A program made the translations under genes and the position numbers. Of a stretch of DNA of 64,000 nt, positions 1 through 8,939 are shown piece by piece. Under the pieces are notes generated by a model. The model ran no database searches. It was given only the letters and a program-made list of their open reading frames with translations, and was not told the origin of the DNA. Position 1 is the first letter of the stretch, and every line of letters starts with the position of its first letter. Origin of the DNA: Lysobacter sp. 5GHs7-4 (GTDB lineage: Bacteria; Pseudomonadota; Gammaproteobacteria; Xanthomonadales; Xanthomonadaceae); assembly GCF_021284765.1 (NCBI RefSeq), contig NZ_CP089924.1:4234001-4298000 (forward strand). The letters run 5' to 3'.

Positions 1-2670
1 CGCCGCGGCGACGCCGCCCTCGGGTTGGAAGTGGATGATCTGCTTCCACGAGCGCGCCAGCGCGTCGGCGAACACCAGCAGCAGGTCGCCGGGCTGGGCC
101 ATGCGCAGCGCCGAGTCGATCGCGGTCTGTTCGTCGGGAATGACGCTGATCGCCTCGCTGGCGACACCGCGCGCCTGCAACGCCTTGGCGATGATGCGCG
201 GCACCTCGTCGCCGTCGCGGCCACGCAGCGAATCGTCGCGGCGGCAGACGTAATGGTCGAACTTGCCGGCGACGGCCTCGGCGATCGCGTGCAGGTCTTC
301 GTCGCGGCGGTCGCCGGGGCCGGCCAGCACCACCAGCCTGCGCCCGCCCACGTCCAGGCGCTGGGCCAGATCGGCCATCACTCCGACCGCGTGCGCGTTG
401 TGGCCGTAGTCCATCAGCACCTTGAACGGATGCTCGTTGTAGACGTTCATGCGCCCGGGCGCCTGGAAGAACGTGGTGTCGAAGGTGCGCAGGCCGTGGC
501 GGATCGCGTCCAGCTTGATGCCCATCGAGAACGCCATCGCCGCGGCGACCATCGCGTTCTGCACGTTGTGCAGCGCGCGGCCTTCCATGGTCGCGGGGAT
601 CAGGTGCGTCCACAGCAGCGGGATATGGCTGCCCTTGTCATAGAGCGTGATCATGTGGCCGTTGACGCCGGCCTCCAGCGCGCAGGCGCGGCCGCCGGCG
701 CGGATGTGCTCGCGCACCAGCGCGTGCGCGGGGTTCATGGTGACGTAGCAGATCACCTTGGCGTCGGTGTAGGCCGACATCTTCAGCACGTTGGGATCGT
801 CGGCGTTGAGCACCGCGCAGTCTTTGGCGATCTCCACCACCACGCGCTTGACCTCGGCCAATTGCTCCAGAGTGTCGATGCCCTTCAGGCCCAGATGATC
901 GGACTGGATGTTGATGACCGCGCCGACGTTGACCTCGGACACGCCCATGCCGGCGCGCAGCAGGCCGCCGCGCGCGGTTTCCAGCACCGCCAGGTCGATC
1001 TGCGGATCGGACAGCACCATGCGCGCCGACACCGGGCCGGTCATGTCGCCCTCGACCGTGCGCTGGCCGTCGATGTAGACGCCGTCGGTGGTGGTCAGGC
1101 CCGGCGTGTAGCCGGCCATCTTGGCGATGTGCGCCAGCATGCGCGCGGTGGTGGTCTTGCCGTTGGTGCCGGTGACCGCGGCGATCGGCACCCGCGCCGG
1201 CGTGCCGGGCGAGAACAGCATGTCGATCACCGGGCCGGCGGCGTCGCGCGGCGTGCCCTCGCTGGGCGCCACGTGCATGCGGAAACCCGGCGCGGCGTTG
1301 ATCTCGCAGATGCCGCCGCCGGCATTCTTGTAGCTCTCGGCGATGTTGGGCGAGATGAAATCCACGCCGCCCACGTCCAGGCCGATCGCGCGCACCGCGC
1401 GCACCGCCATGTCGCGGTTGTCGGGGTGGATGATGTCGGTGACGTCGGTGGCGGTGCCGCCGGTGGACAGGTTGGCGGTGGAGCGCAGGTAGACGACCTC
1501 GTCGTCGGCCGGCACCGATTCGGCGGTGTAGCCCACGCGCTCCATCATCAGCACGGCCTGGGCGTCGAGTTCGAGCCGGGTCAGCACCTTCTCGTGGCCG
1601 ACGCCGCGGCGCGGATCCTGGTTCACCGCCTCGACCAGCTCGGCGATGCTGCGCTTACCGTCGCCGACCACGTGGCCGGGCGTGCGTCGGGTGGCGGCGA
1701 TTAATTCGCCGTTGATCACCAGCAGGCGGTGGTCGTCGCCGCCGACGTAGGTTTCCACGATCACCGAACGCGAATGCTCGCGCGCGGCCTCGAAGCCGGC
1801 GCGGATCTCGTCCTCGCCGGAAATGTTGATGGTGATGCCGCGGCCGTGGTTGCCGTTGTAGGGCTTGGTCACCACCGCCCCGCCCAGCCGTCGCGCCGCG
1901 CGCACCGCGCCGGCGGCGTCGGTCACCAGTTCCTGGCGCGGTACCGGCAGGCCCAGCGAGGCCAGGATCTTGTTGGTCTCTTCCTTGTCGCTGGCCAGCT
2001 CCACCGCGATGTGCGGGGTGCGGCCGGTGACGGTGGCCTGGATCCGCTGCTGGTACTTGCCGTGGCCGAACTGGATCAGCGACTGGGTGTTCAGGCGCAG
2101 CCACGGAATCCCGCGCTCCTCGGCGGCGCGCACCAGCGACGCGGTCGACGGGCCCAGCGCGCGGCGCTGCGCATAGCGGATGAAGTCGTCGCGCGCCGAT
2201 TCCCACTCCCAATCCTCGGGCACGCTGCCGGCCGGACGCAGTTCGACCGGCAGCAGCGAACACAGCAGCTTCAGGCCCAGTTCGCCGGCGGCGATGCCCT
2301 CCTCGCGCTGCGCGTATTCGTAGACCACGCTGTACACGCCCGGGCGGTCGTCGCTGATGCTGCGGGTCTTGCCGAAGGTGACGTTTTCGCCGGCGACGTT
2401 CTGCAGTTCGATCGCGACGTGTTCCAGCACATGGCCCAGCCAGGTGCCTTCGTCCTCGCGCAGGCGCCGCACGAAGCCGCCGGGCGCGCGGTAGGAGCAG
2501 CCGTGCTCGGCCAGGCCGGGCAGCGCCGCCAACAGGCCGTCGACGAAGGCCGGGCCCAGGCGCGCGGTCGGCCATTCCTCCAGCGCCTGCAGGTCCAGTT
2601 CCAGCCGTATGACCGGAAAATGCGCATACAGCGAAGGGCCGACGTAGACGGTGCGTTCGAGTATGCGCAT
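1..2670 (-). CDS. cphA: Cyanophycin synthetase CphA (3' end cut by window edge)
   Basis: Polymerises aspartate and arginine into cyanophycin (multi-L-arginyl-poly-L-aspartate), a cytoplasmic nitrogen store, using ATP. About 890 codons are visible and the frame is open to base 1; family members are about 870-920 residues, so only the tail is missing. Order seen: N-terminal domain, ATP-grasp domain (TKPYNGNHGRGITINIS near residue 265), then a Mur-ligase-like domain with the P-loop GTNGKTTT near residue 500. The start at 2670 (MRILERTVYVGPSLYAH) has a TGAGG ribosome site just upstream. It lies 12 bp after cphB and is probably co-transcribed with cphB and iadA. Identification is secure; activity is inferred from the family. 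Confidence 0.96.
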   Translation of the reverse strand, partial: MRILERTVYVGPSLYAHFPVIRLELDLQALEEWPTARLGPAFVDGLLAALPGLAEHGCSYRAPGGFVRRLREDEGTWLGHVLEHVAIELQNVAGENVTFGKTRSISDDRPGVYSVVYEYAQREEGIAAGELGLKLLCSLLPVELRPAGSVPEDWEWESARDDFIRYAQRRALGPSTASLVRAAEERGIPWLRLNTQSLIQFGHGKYQQRIQATVTGRTPHIAVELASDKEETNKILASLGLPVPRQELVTDAAGAVRAARRLGGAVVTKPYNGNHGRGITINISGEDEIRAGFEAAREHSRSVIVETYVGGDDHRLLVINGELIAATRRTPGHVVGDGKRSIAELVEAVNQDPRRGVGHEKVLTRLELDAQAVLMMERVGYTAESVPADDEVVYLRSTANLSTGGTATDVTDIIHPDNRDMAVRAVRAIGLDVGGVDFISPNIAESYKNAGGGICEINAAPGFRMHVAPSEGTPRDAAGPVIDMLFSPGTPARVPIAAVTGTNGKTTTARMLAHIAKMAGYTPGLTTTDGVYIDGQRTVEGDMTGPVSARMVLSDPQIDLAVLETARGGLLRAGMGVSEVNVGAVINIQSDHLGLKGIDTLEQLAEVKRVVVEIAKDCAVLNADDPNVLKMSAYTDAKVICYVTMNPAHALVREHIRAGGRACALEAGVNGHMITLYDKGSHIPLLWTHLIPATMEGRALHNVQNAMVAAAMAFSMGIKLDAIRHGLRTFDTTFFQAPGRMNVYNEHPFKVLMDYGHNAHAVGVMADLAQRLDVGGRRLVVLAGPGDRRDEDLHAIAEAVAGKFDHYVCRRDDSLRGRDGDEVPRIIAKALQARGVASEAISVIPDEQTAIDSALRMAQPGDLLLVFADALARSWKQIIHFQPEGGVAAA

Positions 2671-2682
2671 GTGAACCTCACT

Positions 2683-3525
2683 TCATGTCTTGGGTGGTGC
2701 CAGCGAACCGGCGGATGCCTTGCGGGTATTGAGATTGAACGTGGCGCCCTTGGTGAGAATATGCACGCCCAGGCCGAGCAAACACACCGGCTCGTTCTCG
2801 CCGACCAGATGCATCGACGAGAACTGCAGCTCGTCGGCATCGACCACGGTGACCGAGCCGCTGCCCTCGACCTCGATGATGTTGTCGGGCGAGATGAAGG
2901 CGGCGGTGTCCTCGTCCAGCCCGATGCCGACCGCGAACGGGTTGTAGGCCAGCGACGCCACCAGGCGGCCGAGACGGTCGCGCTGGCGGAAATGCTGGTC
3001 GATCACCACGCGGTTGGTCAGACCCAGGCCGGGCGCTAGCCGCACGCTGTTGGCGCGCGGCGACGCTCCCTCCACACCGTAAGCGATCATGTGCTCGCTG
3101 AGAATACTGGCGCCGGCGCTGGTACCGCCCACGGTCACGCCCTGCGCGTTGCGCGCGCGGATCGCTTGCGCCACCGGTGTGCCGCCGAGCATGGTCGAAA
3201 TGCGGATCTGGTTGCCGCCGGTGAAGAAGATGCCGCTGGCGCGCTCCAGCCGTTCCACGCGGCCCGGCTCGTGGCAGTCGCGGCGGGTGTCGAAGTCCAT
3301 CACCTCGACGTGCGCCGCGCCCAGCTCCAGGAACAGTTTCTCGTAACGGTCGCCGGTATCGGCCAGACGGCTGGCGGTGGGGATCACCACCAGGTCCGCG
3401 GACGAACCGCCGCTGAGCTTGAGGAAACGCCGCAGGATCGCGGTGTCGTTCTCTTTGTCTTCCGCTCCGCCGATCGGAACGATCCAACCCCGTTGTTCGC
3501 CATCGGGGATTCTGCTGGGGGCCAT
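2683..3525 (-). CDS. cphB: Cyanophycinase CphB
   Basis: Cleaves cyanophycin to beta-Asp-Arg dipeptides; a serine exopeptidase of family S51. At 280 aa it is the normal length. The nucleophile motif GGTSAGAS (Ser136) and the FTGGNQ motif at 102-106 are both present. It has no signal peptide, which fits an intracellular cyanophycinase rather than the secreted type. The gene sits 12 bp upstream of cphA and 75 bp downstream of iadA, all on one strand, so synthesis and both degradation steps are together. Confidence 0.95.
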   Translation of the reverse strand: MAPSRIPDGEQRGWIVPIGGAEDKENDTAILRRFLKLSGGSSADLVVIPTASRLADTGDRYEKLFLELGAAHVEVMDFDTRRDCHEPGRVERLERASGIFFTGGNQIRISTMLGGTPVAQAIRARNAQGVTVGGTSAGASILSEHMIAYGVEGASPRANSVRLAPGLGLTNRVVIDQHFRQRDRLGRLVASLAYNPFAVGIGLDEDTAAFISPDNIIEVEGSGSVTVVDADELQFSSMHLVGENEPVCLLGLGVHILTKGATFNLNTRKASAGSLAPPKT

Positions 3526-3600
3526 CTATTGCTCGCTTCTGCTTAACTTGAACGGGTGAACTGCTGCGTTTGAATTTGCGGCGGCATCGATTTGCGGCGG

Positions 3601-4800
3601 CTATTGTCGCGCCGGCGTCTCGAACTGGCCATGGCGCAGGATCGCGCCATCGCGCAGGTGGGCGATGCCGCCGATGAACACATCGTGCGCCGCGCCCTGC
3701 TCGTCCAGGCTCACCAGATCGGCGTCGGCGCCGACCTCGATGCGGCCCTTGCCGTCCAGGCGCAGCAACTGCGCGGGGTTCAGGGTGTAGGCCGGCAGCG
3801 CGCGTTCCAGCGCGACGCCACGCGCGAGCACCGCGTTCAGGCTGTCCAGCAGCGCGCCCGACTCGCCCACGTCCATGCCGCACACGCGCCCGTGGACGTC
3901 GAAGCACGGCAGGCAGCCGCCGGCATCGGAACTCACGGTCACCCGCTCCGGCGGCGCGCCGCTGTCCAGGTAACGATGCAGCGCCTCGTCGGCGCTCCAG
4001 GCGTCCTCGCCCTCCTCCACCGGAAACGCGGTCAGGTCGATCCAGCAGCCGCGGCGCGCCAGTTCCAGCGCTTCCTCGAACAACGCCTTGCGCCGGTTCA
4101 CATGGGTCGGGTTGAACACGCGCGCCGGCAATTCGCTGCGCTCCAGCGCCTGGCGCACCAGCTCCAGACCGCGCGCGCCGTCGCCCAGGTGCAGATGCAC
4201 GATGCCGGCCTTGCCGCTCATCAGCCCGGCCACATGCGCCTCCGAGGCCAGCCGCAGCAGTTCGTCCAGGGTCGGCTGGCTGGAGCGGTGATCGCTGATC
4301 GCGACCTCGCCCGCGCCGATCAGCGGTTCGACGAACACCACGTCGCCGCGCACGCTGCCGGTCAGGGTGGCCGGCGGCAGGTGGTAGCCGCCGCAGTAGC
4401 CCCAGGCGCTCAAGCCTTCCTCGCGCAGCGCGTAGATCGCCGCGACCAGCTCGCGGGTGCTGCGCGCCAGATCGTCGGTGCCGAGCAGGCCGACCACGCT
4501 GGTCACGCCGGCACGGGTGTAGCGCGACAGCATCGGCGCCGGCACGCGCGTGCGGAAGCCGGCTTCGCCGCCACCGCCGGTGACGTGGACGTGGCCGTCG
4601 ATCAGGCCGGGAATCAGGCGCCGGCCCTGCAGGTCGATGCTGTCGGCCAGCACCGCCTCGGGCAACTCGGGCGCCTGCGCGCCCATCCACAGGATCTTGC
4701 CGCCGCCCAGCAACACATCCTGGCGGCCCAGCGGCCGCGGCGCGTACACCTGCGCGTTGCGCAGCAGGCGCAGTCCGGCGTGCGGCGCGGTCTTACTCAT
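3601..4800 (-). CDS. iadA: Isoaspartyl (beta-aspartyl) dipeptidase
   Basis: Zinc amidohydrolase of family M38 that hydrolyses beta-aspartyl dipeptides. Beside cphB its likely substrate is beta-Asp-Arg released from cyanophycin, yielding Asp and Arg. Seen: metal motif DGHVHVTGGGGEAG near residue 65, AISDHRSSQPT, the HLHLGDG loop, and SSDAGGCLP with the late catalytic aspartate. The start at 4800 (MSKTAPHAGL) overlaps the stop of the upstream ABM gene by 8 bp, so translation is probably coupled. A longer frame runs upstream to about 5064, but that part is an antisense-like shadow of the ABM gene. Length 399 aa is typical. Confidence 0.93.
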   Translation of the reverse strand: MSKTAPHAGLRLLRNAQVYAPRPLGRQDVLLGGGKILWMGAQAPELPEAVLADSIDLQGRRLIPGLIDGHVHVTGGGGEAGFRTRVPAPMLSRYTRAGVTSVVGLLGTDDLARSTRELVAAIYALREEGLSAWGYCGGYHLPPATLTGSVRGDVVFVEPLIGAGEVAISDHRSSQPTLDELLRLASEAHVAGLMSGKAGIVHLHLGDGARGLELVRQALERSELPARVFNPTHVNRRKALFEEALELARRGCWIDLTAFPVEEGEDAWSADEALHRYLDSGAPPERVTVSSDAGGCLPCFDVHGRVCGMDVGESGALLDSLNAVLARGVALERALPAYTLNPAQLLRLDGKGRIEVGADADLVSLDEQGAAHDVFIGGIAHLRDGAILRHGQFETPARQ

Positions 4801-5143
4801 CCTGCGGTCCCCGGGTCCAGCCGTACGCGCGCTCGACCTTGGCCACGCGCAGTTCGTAGCGACCATACCAGTGTTTGCGGCCGCGCTCGCGGGTGGCGGC
4901 GTGTTCGAGATTGCGCTTCCAGGCCACGATCGAGGCCTCGTCCGCCCAGTAACTGACCGTGATGCCATAGCCGTCGGCGCCGCGCGTGGACTCGACACCC
5001 AGGTAGCCCGGCTGCTGCGCGGCCAGTTCGACCATGCGGTCGGCGGCGTCGCCGTAGCCGGCATCGTCCTGATCGGTGCGCTGCGAGCTGAAGATCACCG
5101 CGTAGTACGGCGGCGCGGGCAGTTTGGCGAAGGGGTCGCTCAT
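4793..5143 (-). CDS. ABM-domain (antibiotic biosynthesis monooxygenase-like) protein
   Basis: A 116-aa protein of the dimeric alpha/beta-barrel (ABM) fold: YYAVIFSSQR, GYLGVESTRGADGYGITVSYWADEASI and WKRNLEHAATRERG match the heme-degrading/monooxygenase-like family that usually annotates as an antibiotic biosynthesis monooxygenase. The start at 5143 (MSDPFAKLP) is chosen because the longer frame upstream is Arg/Pro-rich and unlike a protein. It overlaps iadA by 8 bp and follows trpD by 46 bp. The substrate is unknown; no link to cyanophycin or tryptophan can be shown beyond position. Confidence 0.83.
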   Translation of the reverse strand: MSDPFAKLPAPPYYAVIFSSQRTDQDDAGYGDAADRMVELAAQQPGYLGVESTRGADGYGITVSYWADEASIVAWKRNLEHAATRERGRKHWYGRYELRVAKVERAYGWTRGPQDE

Positions 5144-5189
5144 GGTCGGACTCGCTGGCGAAGGCTGGCGATAAGGGATCAGCGAAGCA

Positions 5190-6221
5190 TCAGGACGCCA
5201 GCCGCCGGGTCGCGGCGACGAATTCGTCCAGCTTGGCGCGCGCGGCGCCTGAGGCGAGCGCGGCGCGCGCGAGCGCGATGCCCTCGGCGATGCTGTCGGC
5301 GGCGGCGGCCGCGTACAGCGCCGCGCCGGCATTGAGGGCGACGATCTCGCGCGGCAGGCCGTCGCGGTTCTCCAGCGCCTGCAGCACCATCGTCTTGGAT
5401 TCGGCCGCGTCGGCCACGCGCAGGTTGCGGCTGGCGGCCATGGCGATGCCGTAGTCCTCCGGGTGCACCTCGTACTCGCGCACCACGCCGTCGCGCAGTT
5501 CGCCGACCAGCGATCCGGCGCCCAGCGACAGCTCGTCCATGCCGTCGCGGCCCCAGACCACCAGCGCGCGCTGCGCGCCCAGCTCCTGCAGCACGCGTAC
5601 CTGGATGCCGACCAGGTCGGGATGGAACACGCCCATCAGAATGCTGGGCGCGCCGGCCGGATTGGTCAGCGGCCCGAGGATGTTGAACAGCGTGCGCACG
5701 CCCATCTCGCGCCGCACCGGCGCCACCACCTTCATCGCCGGATGGTGCACGGGCGCGAACATGAAGCCGATACCGGTCTCGTCGATGCAGCGCGCGACCT
5801 GCTCGGGCTGCAGCTCGATGGTCGCGCCCAGCGCCTCCAGCACGTCGGCGCTGCCGGACTTGGACGAGACGCTGCGGTTGCCGTGCTTGGCGACCTTGGC
5901 GCCGGCCGCGGCGACCACGAACATGCTGGCGGTGGAAATGTTGAAGGTATGCGCGCCGTCGCCGCCGGTGCCGACGATGTCGACCAGGCCGCTGCGGTCG
6001 GCGACCTCGACAGGGCGCGCGAACTCGCGCATCACCGTCGCCGCGCCGGCGATCTCGCCCACGGTTTCCTTCTTCACCCGCAGGCCGGTGAGGATGGCCG
6101 CGGTCATGGTGTCGGAGACTTCGCCGCGCATGATCATGCGCATCAGCTCGACCATCTCGTCGTGGAAGATCTCGCGATGCTCGATGGTGCGCTGCAGGGC
6201 TTCTTGGGGCGTGATGGGCAT
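5190..6221 (-). CDS. trpD: Anthranilate phosphoribosyltransferase
   Basis: Transfers phosphoribosyl from PRPP to anthranilate, the second step of tryptophan synthesis. At 343 aa it is full length, with the PRPP-binding [14 protein letters not shown] loop near residue 84 and [21 protein letters not shown] after it. It is separated from the small exported-protein gene by 12 bp and that gene abuts trpG, so trpG, the small gene and trpD form one transcription unit. trpC, usually next to trpD in relatives, is absent: the next gene is an ABM protein. Confidence 0.97.
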   Translation of the reverse strand: MPITPQEALQRTIEHREIFHDEMVELMRMIMRGEVSDTMTAAILTGLRVKKETVGEIAGAATVMREFARPVEVADRSGLVDIVGTGGDGAHTFNISTASMFVVAAAGAKVAKHGNRSVSSKSGSADVLEALGATIELQPEQVARCIDETGIGFMFAPVHHPAMKVVAPVRREMGVRTLFNILGPLTNPAGAPSILMGVFHPDLVGIQVRVLQELGAQRALVVWGRDGMDELSLGAGSLVGELRDGVVREYEVHPEDYGIAMAASRNLRVADAAESKTMVLQALENRDGLPREIVALNAGAALYAAAAADSIAEGIALARAALASGAARAKLDEFVAATRRLAS

Positions 6222-6233
6222 GGCGCGGTCCGG

Positions 6234-6581
6234 TCAGAGCGAAGCGTGTTCGAGGATTTCCTGTCCCATCAGCACACAGTCCTTGCCGTCGCGCCAATAC
6301 TCCAGGCGCATGCGGTACTGGCCCTTGTAGACGTAGCCCCAAACCTCGAGCACCTCGAAACGCTGCTGCTTGTTGGCCGGATTGACGATGGACGGCAGCG
6401 GCTTGGCCGGGCCGGAGACCTTGGCGCGATCGTCGCCGTCGGTGTGGAATTCCAGCAGCTTCTGCGCCTGGATCAGCGCGTCGGCGGCGCAGGCCTTGCT
6501 GGACGGCTGGGTCGCGGCGTGCGCGCCGCCGGCCGACGCGGCCAGCAGCGCCAGGGCGAGGAGTCGATGCGAAAGCTTCAT
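6234..6581 (-). CDS. Small exported protein of unknown function inside the trpG-trpD operon
   Basis: A 115-aa protein with a clean Sec signal peptide (MKLSHRLLALALLAASAGGAHA, cut after AHA) and a mature part with two cysteines and aromatic strands (EVWGYVYKGQYRMRLEYW). I do not recognise the family. It begins at the base after the trpG stop codon and ends 12 bp before trpD, so it is co-transcribed with tryptophan genes although it must act in the periplasm. Possibly a chance operon member; no enzymatic motif is visible. Confidence 0.8.
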   Translation of the reverse strand: MKLSHRLLALALLAASAGGAHAATQPSSKACAADALIQAQKLLEFHTDGDDRAKVSGPAKPLPSIVNPANKQQRFEVLEVWGYVYKGQYRMRLEYWRDGKDCVLMGQEILEHASL

Positions 6582-7163
6582 TCAGCGCTCCAGGAAATTC
6601 TTGAGCAGGGCGTGGCCGTGCTCGGTAAGGATGGATTCGGGATGGAACTGCACGCCTTCGACCGGATGCTCGCGATGGCGCAGGCCCATGATCTCCTCGA
6701 AGCTGCCGTCCTCGTGCTCGCTCCAGGCGGTGATTTCCAGGCAGTCGGGCAGGGTCTCGCGCGACACCACCAACGAGTGATAGCGCGTGGCCTCGTAGCG
6801 GTCCGGCAGGCCGGCGAACACGCCGCGCCCTTCGTGGCGGATGCGCGAGGTCTTGCCGTGCATGATGGTCTGGGCGCGGACCACGTCGCCGCCGTAGGCC
6901 TGGCCCAGGCTCTGATGGCCCAGGCACACGCCCAGGATCGGCACCTGCGCGCCGAGTTCGCGGATCAGTTCCAGCGACACGCCGGCCTCGTTGGGCGTGC
7001 ACGGACCGGGCGAGATCACGATGCGCTCGGGCCGCAGCGCCGCGATCTGGGCCACGCTCAGATCGTCGTTGCGGATCACCTTCACCTCCGCCCCCAGCGC
7101 CTGCAGGTACTGCACGAGGTTGTAGGTGAAGCTGTCGTAGTTATCGATCATCAAAACGGACAT
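6582..7163 (-). CDS. trpG: Anthranilate synthase component II (glutamine amidotransferase)
   Basis: Supplies ammonia from glutamine to TrpE for anthranilate formation. The 193-aa class I amidotransferase has the oxyanion segment [11 protein letters not shown], nucleophile Cys80 in [15 protein letters not shown], and the His/Glu pair in GVQFHPESI. It may also serve folate synthesis as PabA; this cannot be told from sequence alone. About 330 bp upstream lies a Trp-rich leader ORF, see 7337-7498. It opens a run continuing to trpD and beyond. Confidence 0.96.
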   Translation of the reverse strand: MSVLMIDNYDSFTYNLVQYLQALGAEVKVIRNDDLSVAQIAALRPERIVISPGPCTPNEAGVSLELIRELGAQVPILGVCLGHQSLGQAYGGDVVRAQTIMHGKTSRIRHEGRGVFAGLPDRYEATRYHSLVVSRETLPDCLEITAWSEHEDGSFEEIMGLRHREHPVEGVQFHPESILTEHGHALLKNFLER

Positions 7164-7336
7164 GACGCGTCTCGAAAGCGGGGGAGCGGGGCGTGGGGGA
7201 AAGTCGTGTCGGGCGATCCTGCGTCCGCCACGGCCATGCGGACGCCGGCCCGCGATTATCCGGCCGCGGGCGGTCCACGGGAAATAACCATCGCAGGGGA
7301 TGCGCGCGGGACGTCGCGGGGACGCGCGCGGCGCCG

Positions 7337-7498
7337 TCAGGCGGAACGGGACGGCGAACGGAAGAACTGTGGATCGGGGGTGCAGAGGTCACGCGGAATG
7401 TCCCGGAAGGTCGACGAGGCAGAGACGGAGGCAGCACGCCACCATCGCCAGCCCGGAGCGGCCTTGGACGGGAATTGCGGGTTCGCGCGAACGGTCAT
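7337..7498 (-). CDS. Putative Trp-rich leader peptide upstream of trpG
   Basis: A 53-codon ORF starting ATG at 7498. The encoded peptide begins [20 protein letters not shown], with Trp codons at positions 17, 19 and 20. The trpE leader (11859-12002) shares residues A-N-P at 5-7, an F, and the GWRWW core, and its DNA is alike from the promoter through the Trp codons. No Shine-Dalgarno is visible, but a TACAGT -10 element ends 6 bp before the ATG, so the transcript probably starts at or near the ATG. There is no stop until codon 54, about 33 codons after the Trp codons; that is long for an attenuator peptide. The rest of the 396-bp trpG upstream gap holds GC-rich hairpins and no other recognisable gene. 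Confidence 0.6.
   Translation of the reverse strand: MTVRANPQFPSKAAPGWRWWRAASVSASSTFRDIPRDLCTPDPQFFRSPSRSA
7424..7446 (-). promoter_or_regulatory. Hairpin containing the trpG-leader Trp codons
   Basis: On the transcript, GAUGGUGG (7446-7439, holding two adjacent Trp codons) can pair with CCUCCGUC (7431-7424) around a 7-nt loop, with one U-U mismatch and one G-U pair. The equivalent place upstream of trpE also folds. A ribosome stalled on the Trp codons would cover the left arm. The folding was judged by eye. Confidence 0.4.
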
Positions 7499-7504
7499 GG
7501 CCCT

Positions 7505-7510
7505 ACTGTA
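7505..7510 (-). promoter_or_regulatory. Predicted -10 element of trpG leader
   Basis: TACAGT on the minus strand, 6 bp before the leader ATG at 7498. The same AGCGGCTACAGT block occurs at the matching place before the trpE leader. The -35 is weak (TTCGCT about 18 bp upstream). The conserved spacing would put the start of transcription at the ATG, giving a leaderless mRNA. Confidence 0.5.
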
Positions 7511-7559
7511 GCCGCTAAGCGGCCGCGAAGCGAAGGGCCGGCGAGCGTGCTGCCCGCGC

Positions 7560-8939
7560 TCAGACCCGCTCCGGCCCGGCCGCGGCCAGCACGATACGCA
7601 CCTCCAGCCCGGGCGCGTTGTCGCCCAGGCTGACGTGGCCGCCGTGGCGGTGCGCGATCGCGCGCACCAGGCTCATGCCCAGGCCGGTGCCGGGCGAGCC
7701 GCGGTGCGCTTCCAGGCGCTGGAAGCGGTCGAACACGCGCTCGCGATCGGCCACCGGGATGCCCGGGCCGCGGTCGCCGATGCGCAGCGCCACCTGGCCG
7801 CGCTCACGGCGCAGGCCGACCTCGACCTCGCTGCCGGCGGGCGCGTACTTGACCGCGTTGTCGAGCAGGTTGACCAGCATCTGGAACAGCTGGTCGGCGT
7901 CGCCGCGCACGGTCGCGGCGGGCTCGTCCGCGCGCGGCGCCTGCACGCGCAGGACGATGCCGCGCTCGCCGGCGCTGGGCGTGTACAGCTCGACCGCGTC
8001 GCGCGCGAGCTCGGCCAGGTCCAGCGCCGGCTCGTCGTGCACCGGCGGCTGTGCCTCGATCCGCGCCAGCCGCAGCAGCGCGCCGAAGGAATGCAGCAGC
8101 TGGTCGGTCTCGGCGATGGCCGCGTCCAGCTCGGCCTCGCGGCCGGCGCCGTCGGGGCGCTCGCGCAATTCTTCCAGGCGGTTGCGCAGCCGGGTCAGCG
8201 GCGTGCGCAGGTCGTGGGCGATGTGGTCGGTGGCGTGGCGCACGCCGCCCAGCAATTCGCCGATCCGGTCGAGCATGCCGTTGAAGCGGCGTGCGAGCCG
8301 GTCGAAGGCGTCGTCGCTGCCGTCCAATGCCACGCGCAAGGCCAGCTCGCCGCCGCCGACGCGTTCGGCGGTGTCGTCCAGATTGCGCAGGCGCCGCGAC
8401 ACCCAGCGCTGGGTCAGCCAGCCGATCAGGGCGCCCAGGGTGGTCGCGACCAGCAGTGCGGCCAGCGCGGTGCGCAGCATCAGCGCCAGGAAGCGACCTT
8501 GCGAGCGCAGGCGCACGCCCGTCAGCAGCGTGTCGCCGCCGGACAGGCGCTGCAACTGCGCGACCACGCGCAGGCGCTCGTCGCCGTCGCGCTCGACGAA
8601 CTCGGTCCAGCGCGGGCTGCGCGCGTGCGCGAGCGGATGGCCGTCGTAGCGGCCGGCCAGCACGCGGCCGTCGGCGCCGATCAAGGCGTAGACCGCGTCG
8701 GGATCGTCCTGCGCATCCAGGCGAGCGCGCAGTTCGGTTTGCAGCGCGGCGCGGCCATGCTCGCGGTACAGCTCGACCAGGCCGGCGGCGTCGGCGCGCA
8801 CCACCTCGCGCGCGTCCTCCACCAACAGCGCCGACACCGCGTAGTGCACGCCCGCACCCAGCAACACGAACGCGATCAGGAACGAGGCGGTGACCGCCAG
8901 CGCCAGACGGCGGCTGGTGGAACGCAGGATCGGGCTCAT
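7560..8939 (-). CDS. Two-component sensor histidine kinase (inner membrane)
   Basis: A 459-aa kinase: N-terminal membrane helix (about 10-32), periplasmic sensor loop of about 130 residues, second helix (about 165-187), HAMP, HisKA with the phospho-accepting histidine in HIAHDLRTPLTRLRNRLEE, and an HATPase domain with NLLDNAVKYAP, GDRGPGI and GTGLGMSLV. The start at 8939 overlaps the response-regulator stop by 4 bp (ATGA), so the two are translated together. The frame stays open much further upstream, but that part is a shadow of the regulator gene. The stimulus is unknown. Confidence 0.93.
   Translation of the reverse strand: MSPILRSTSRRLALAVTASFLIAFVLLGAGVHYAVSALLVEDAREVVRADAAGLVELYREHGRAALQTELRARLDAQDDPDAVYALIGADGRVLAGRYDGHPLAHARSPRWTEFVERDGDERLRVVAQLQRLSGGDTLLTGVRLRSQGRFLALMLRTALAALLVATTLGALIGWLTQRWVSRRLRNLDDTAERVGGGELALRVALDGSDDAFDRLARRFNGMLDRIGELLGGVRHATDHIAHDLRTPLTRLRNRLEELRERPDGAGREAELDAAIAETDQLLHSFGALLRLARIEAQPPVHDEPALDLAELARDAVELYTPSAGERGIVLRVQAPRADEPAATVRGDADQLFQMLVNLLDNAVKYAPAGSEVEVGLRRERGQVALRIGDRGPGIPVADRERVFDRFQRLEAHRGSPGTGLGMSLVRAIAHRHGGHVSLGDNAPGLEVRIVLAAAGPERV

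Noticed and set aside
25..3039. Plus-strand open frames of 559 and 436 codons over cphA and cphB
   Set aside because: Antisense shadows; cphA and cphB carry all the family motifs.
7141..7393. An open frame from GTG 7393 into the start of trpG that contains several Trp codons
   Set aside because: Pro/Arg-rich, out of frame with trpG, not matched in the trpE leader; taken as chance. The upstream 7498 ORF has the shared motif.
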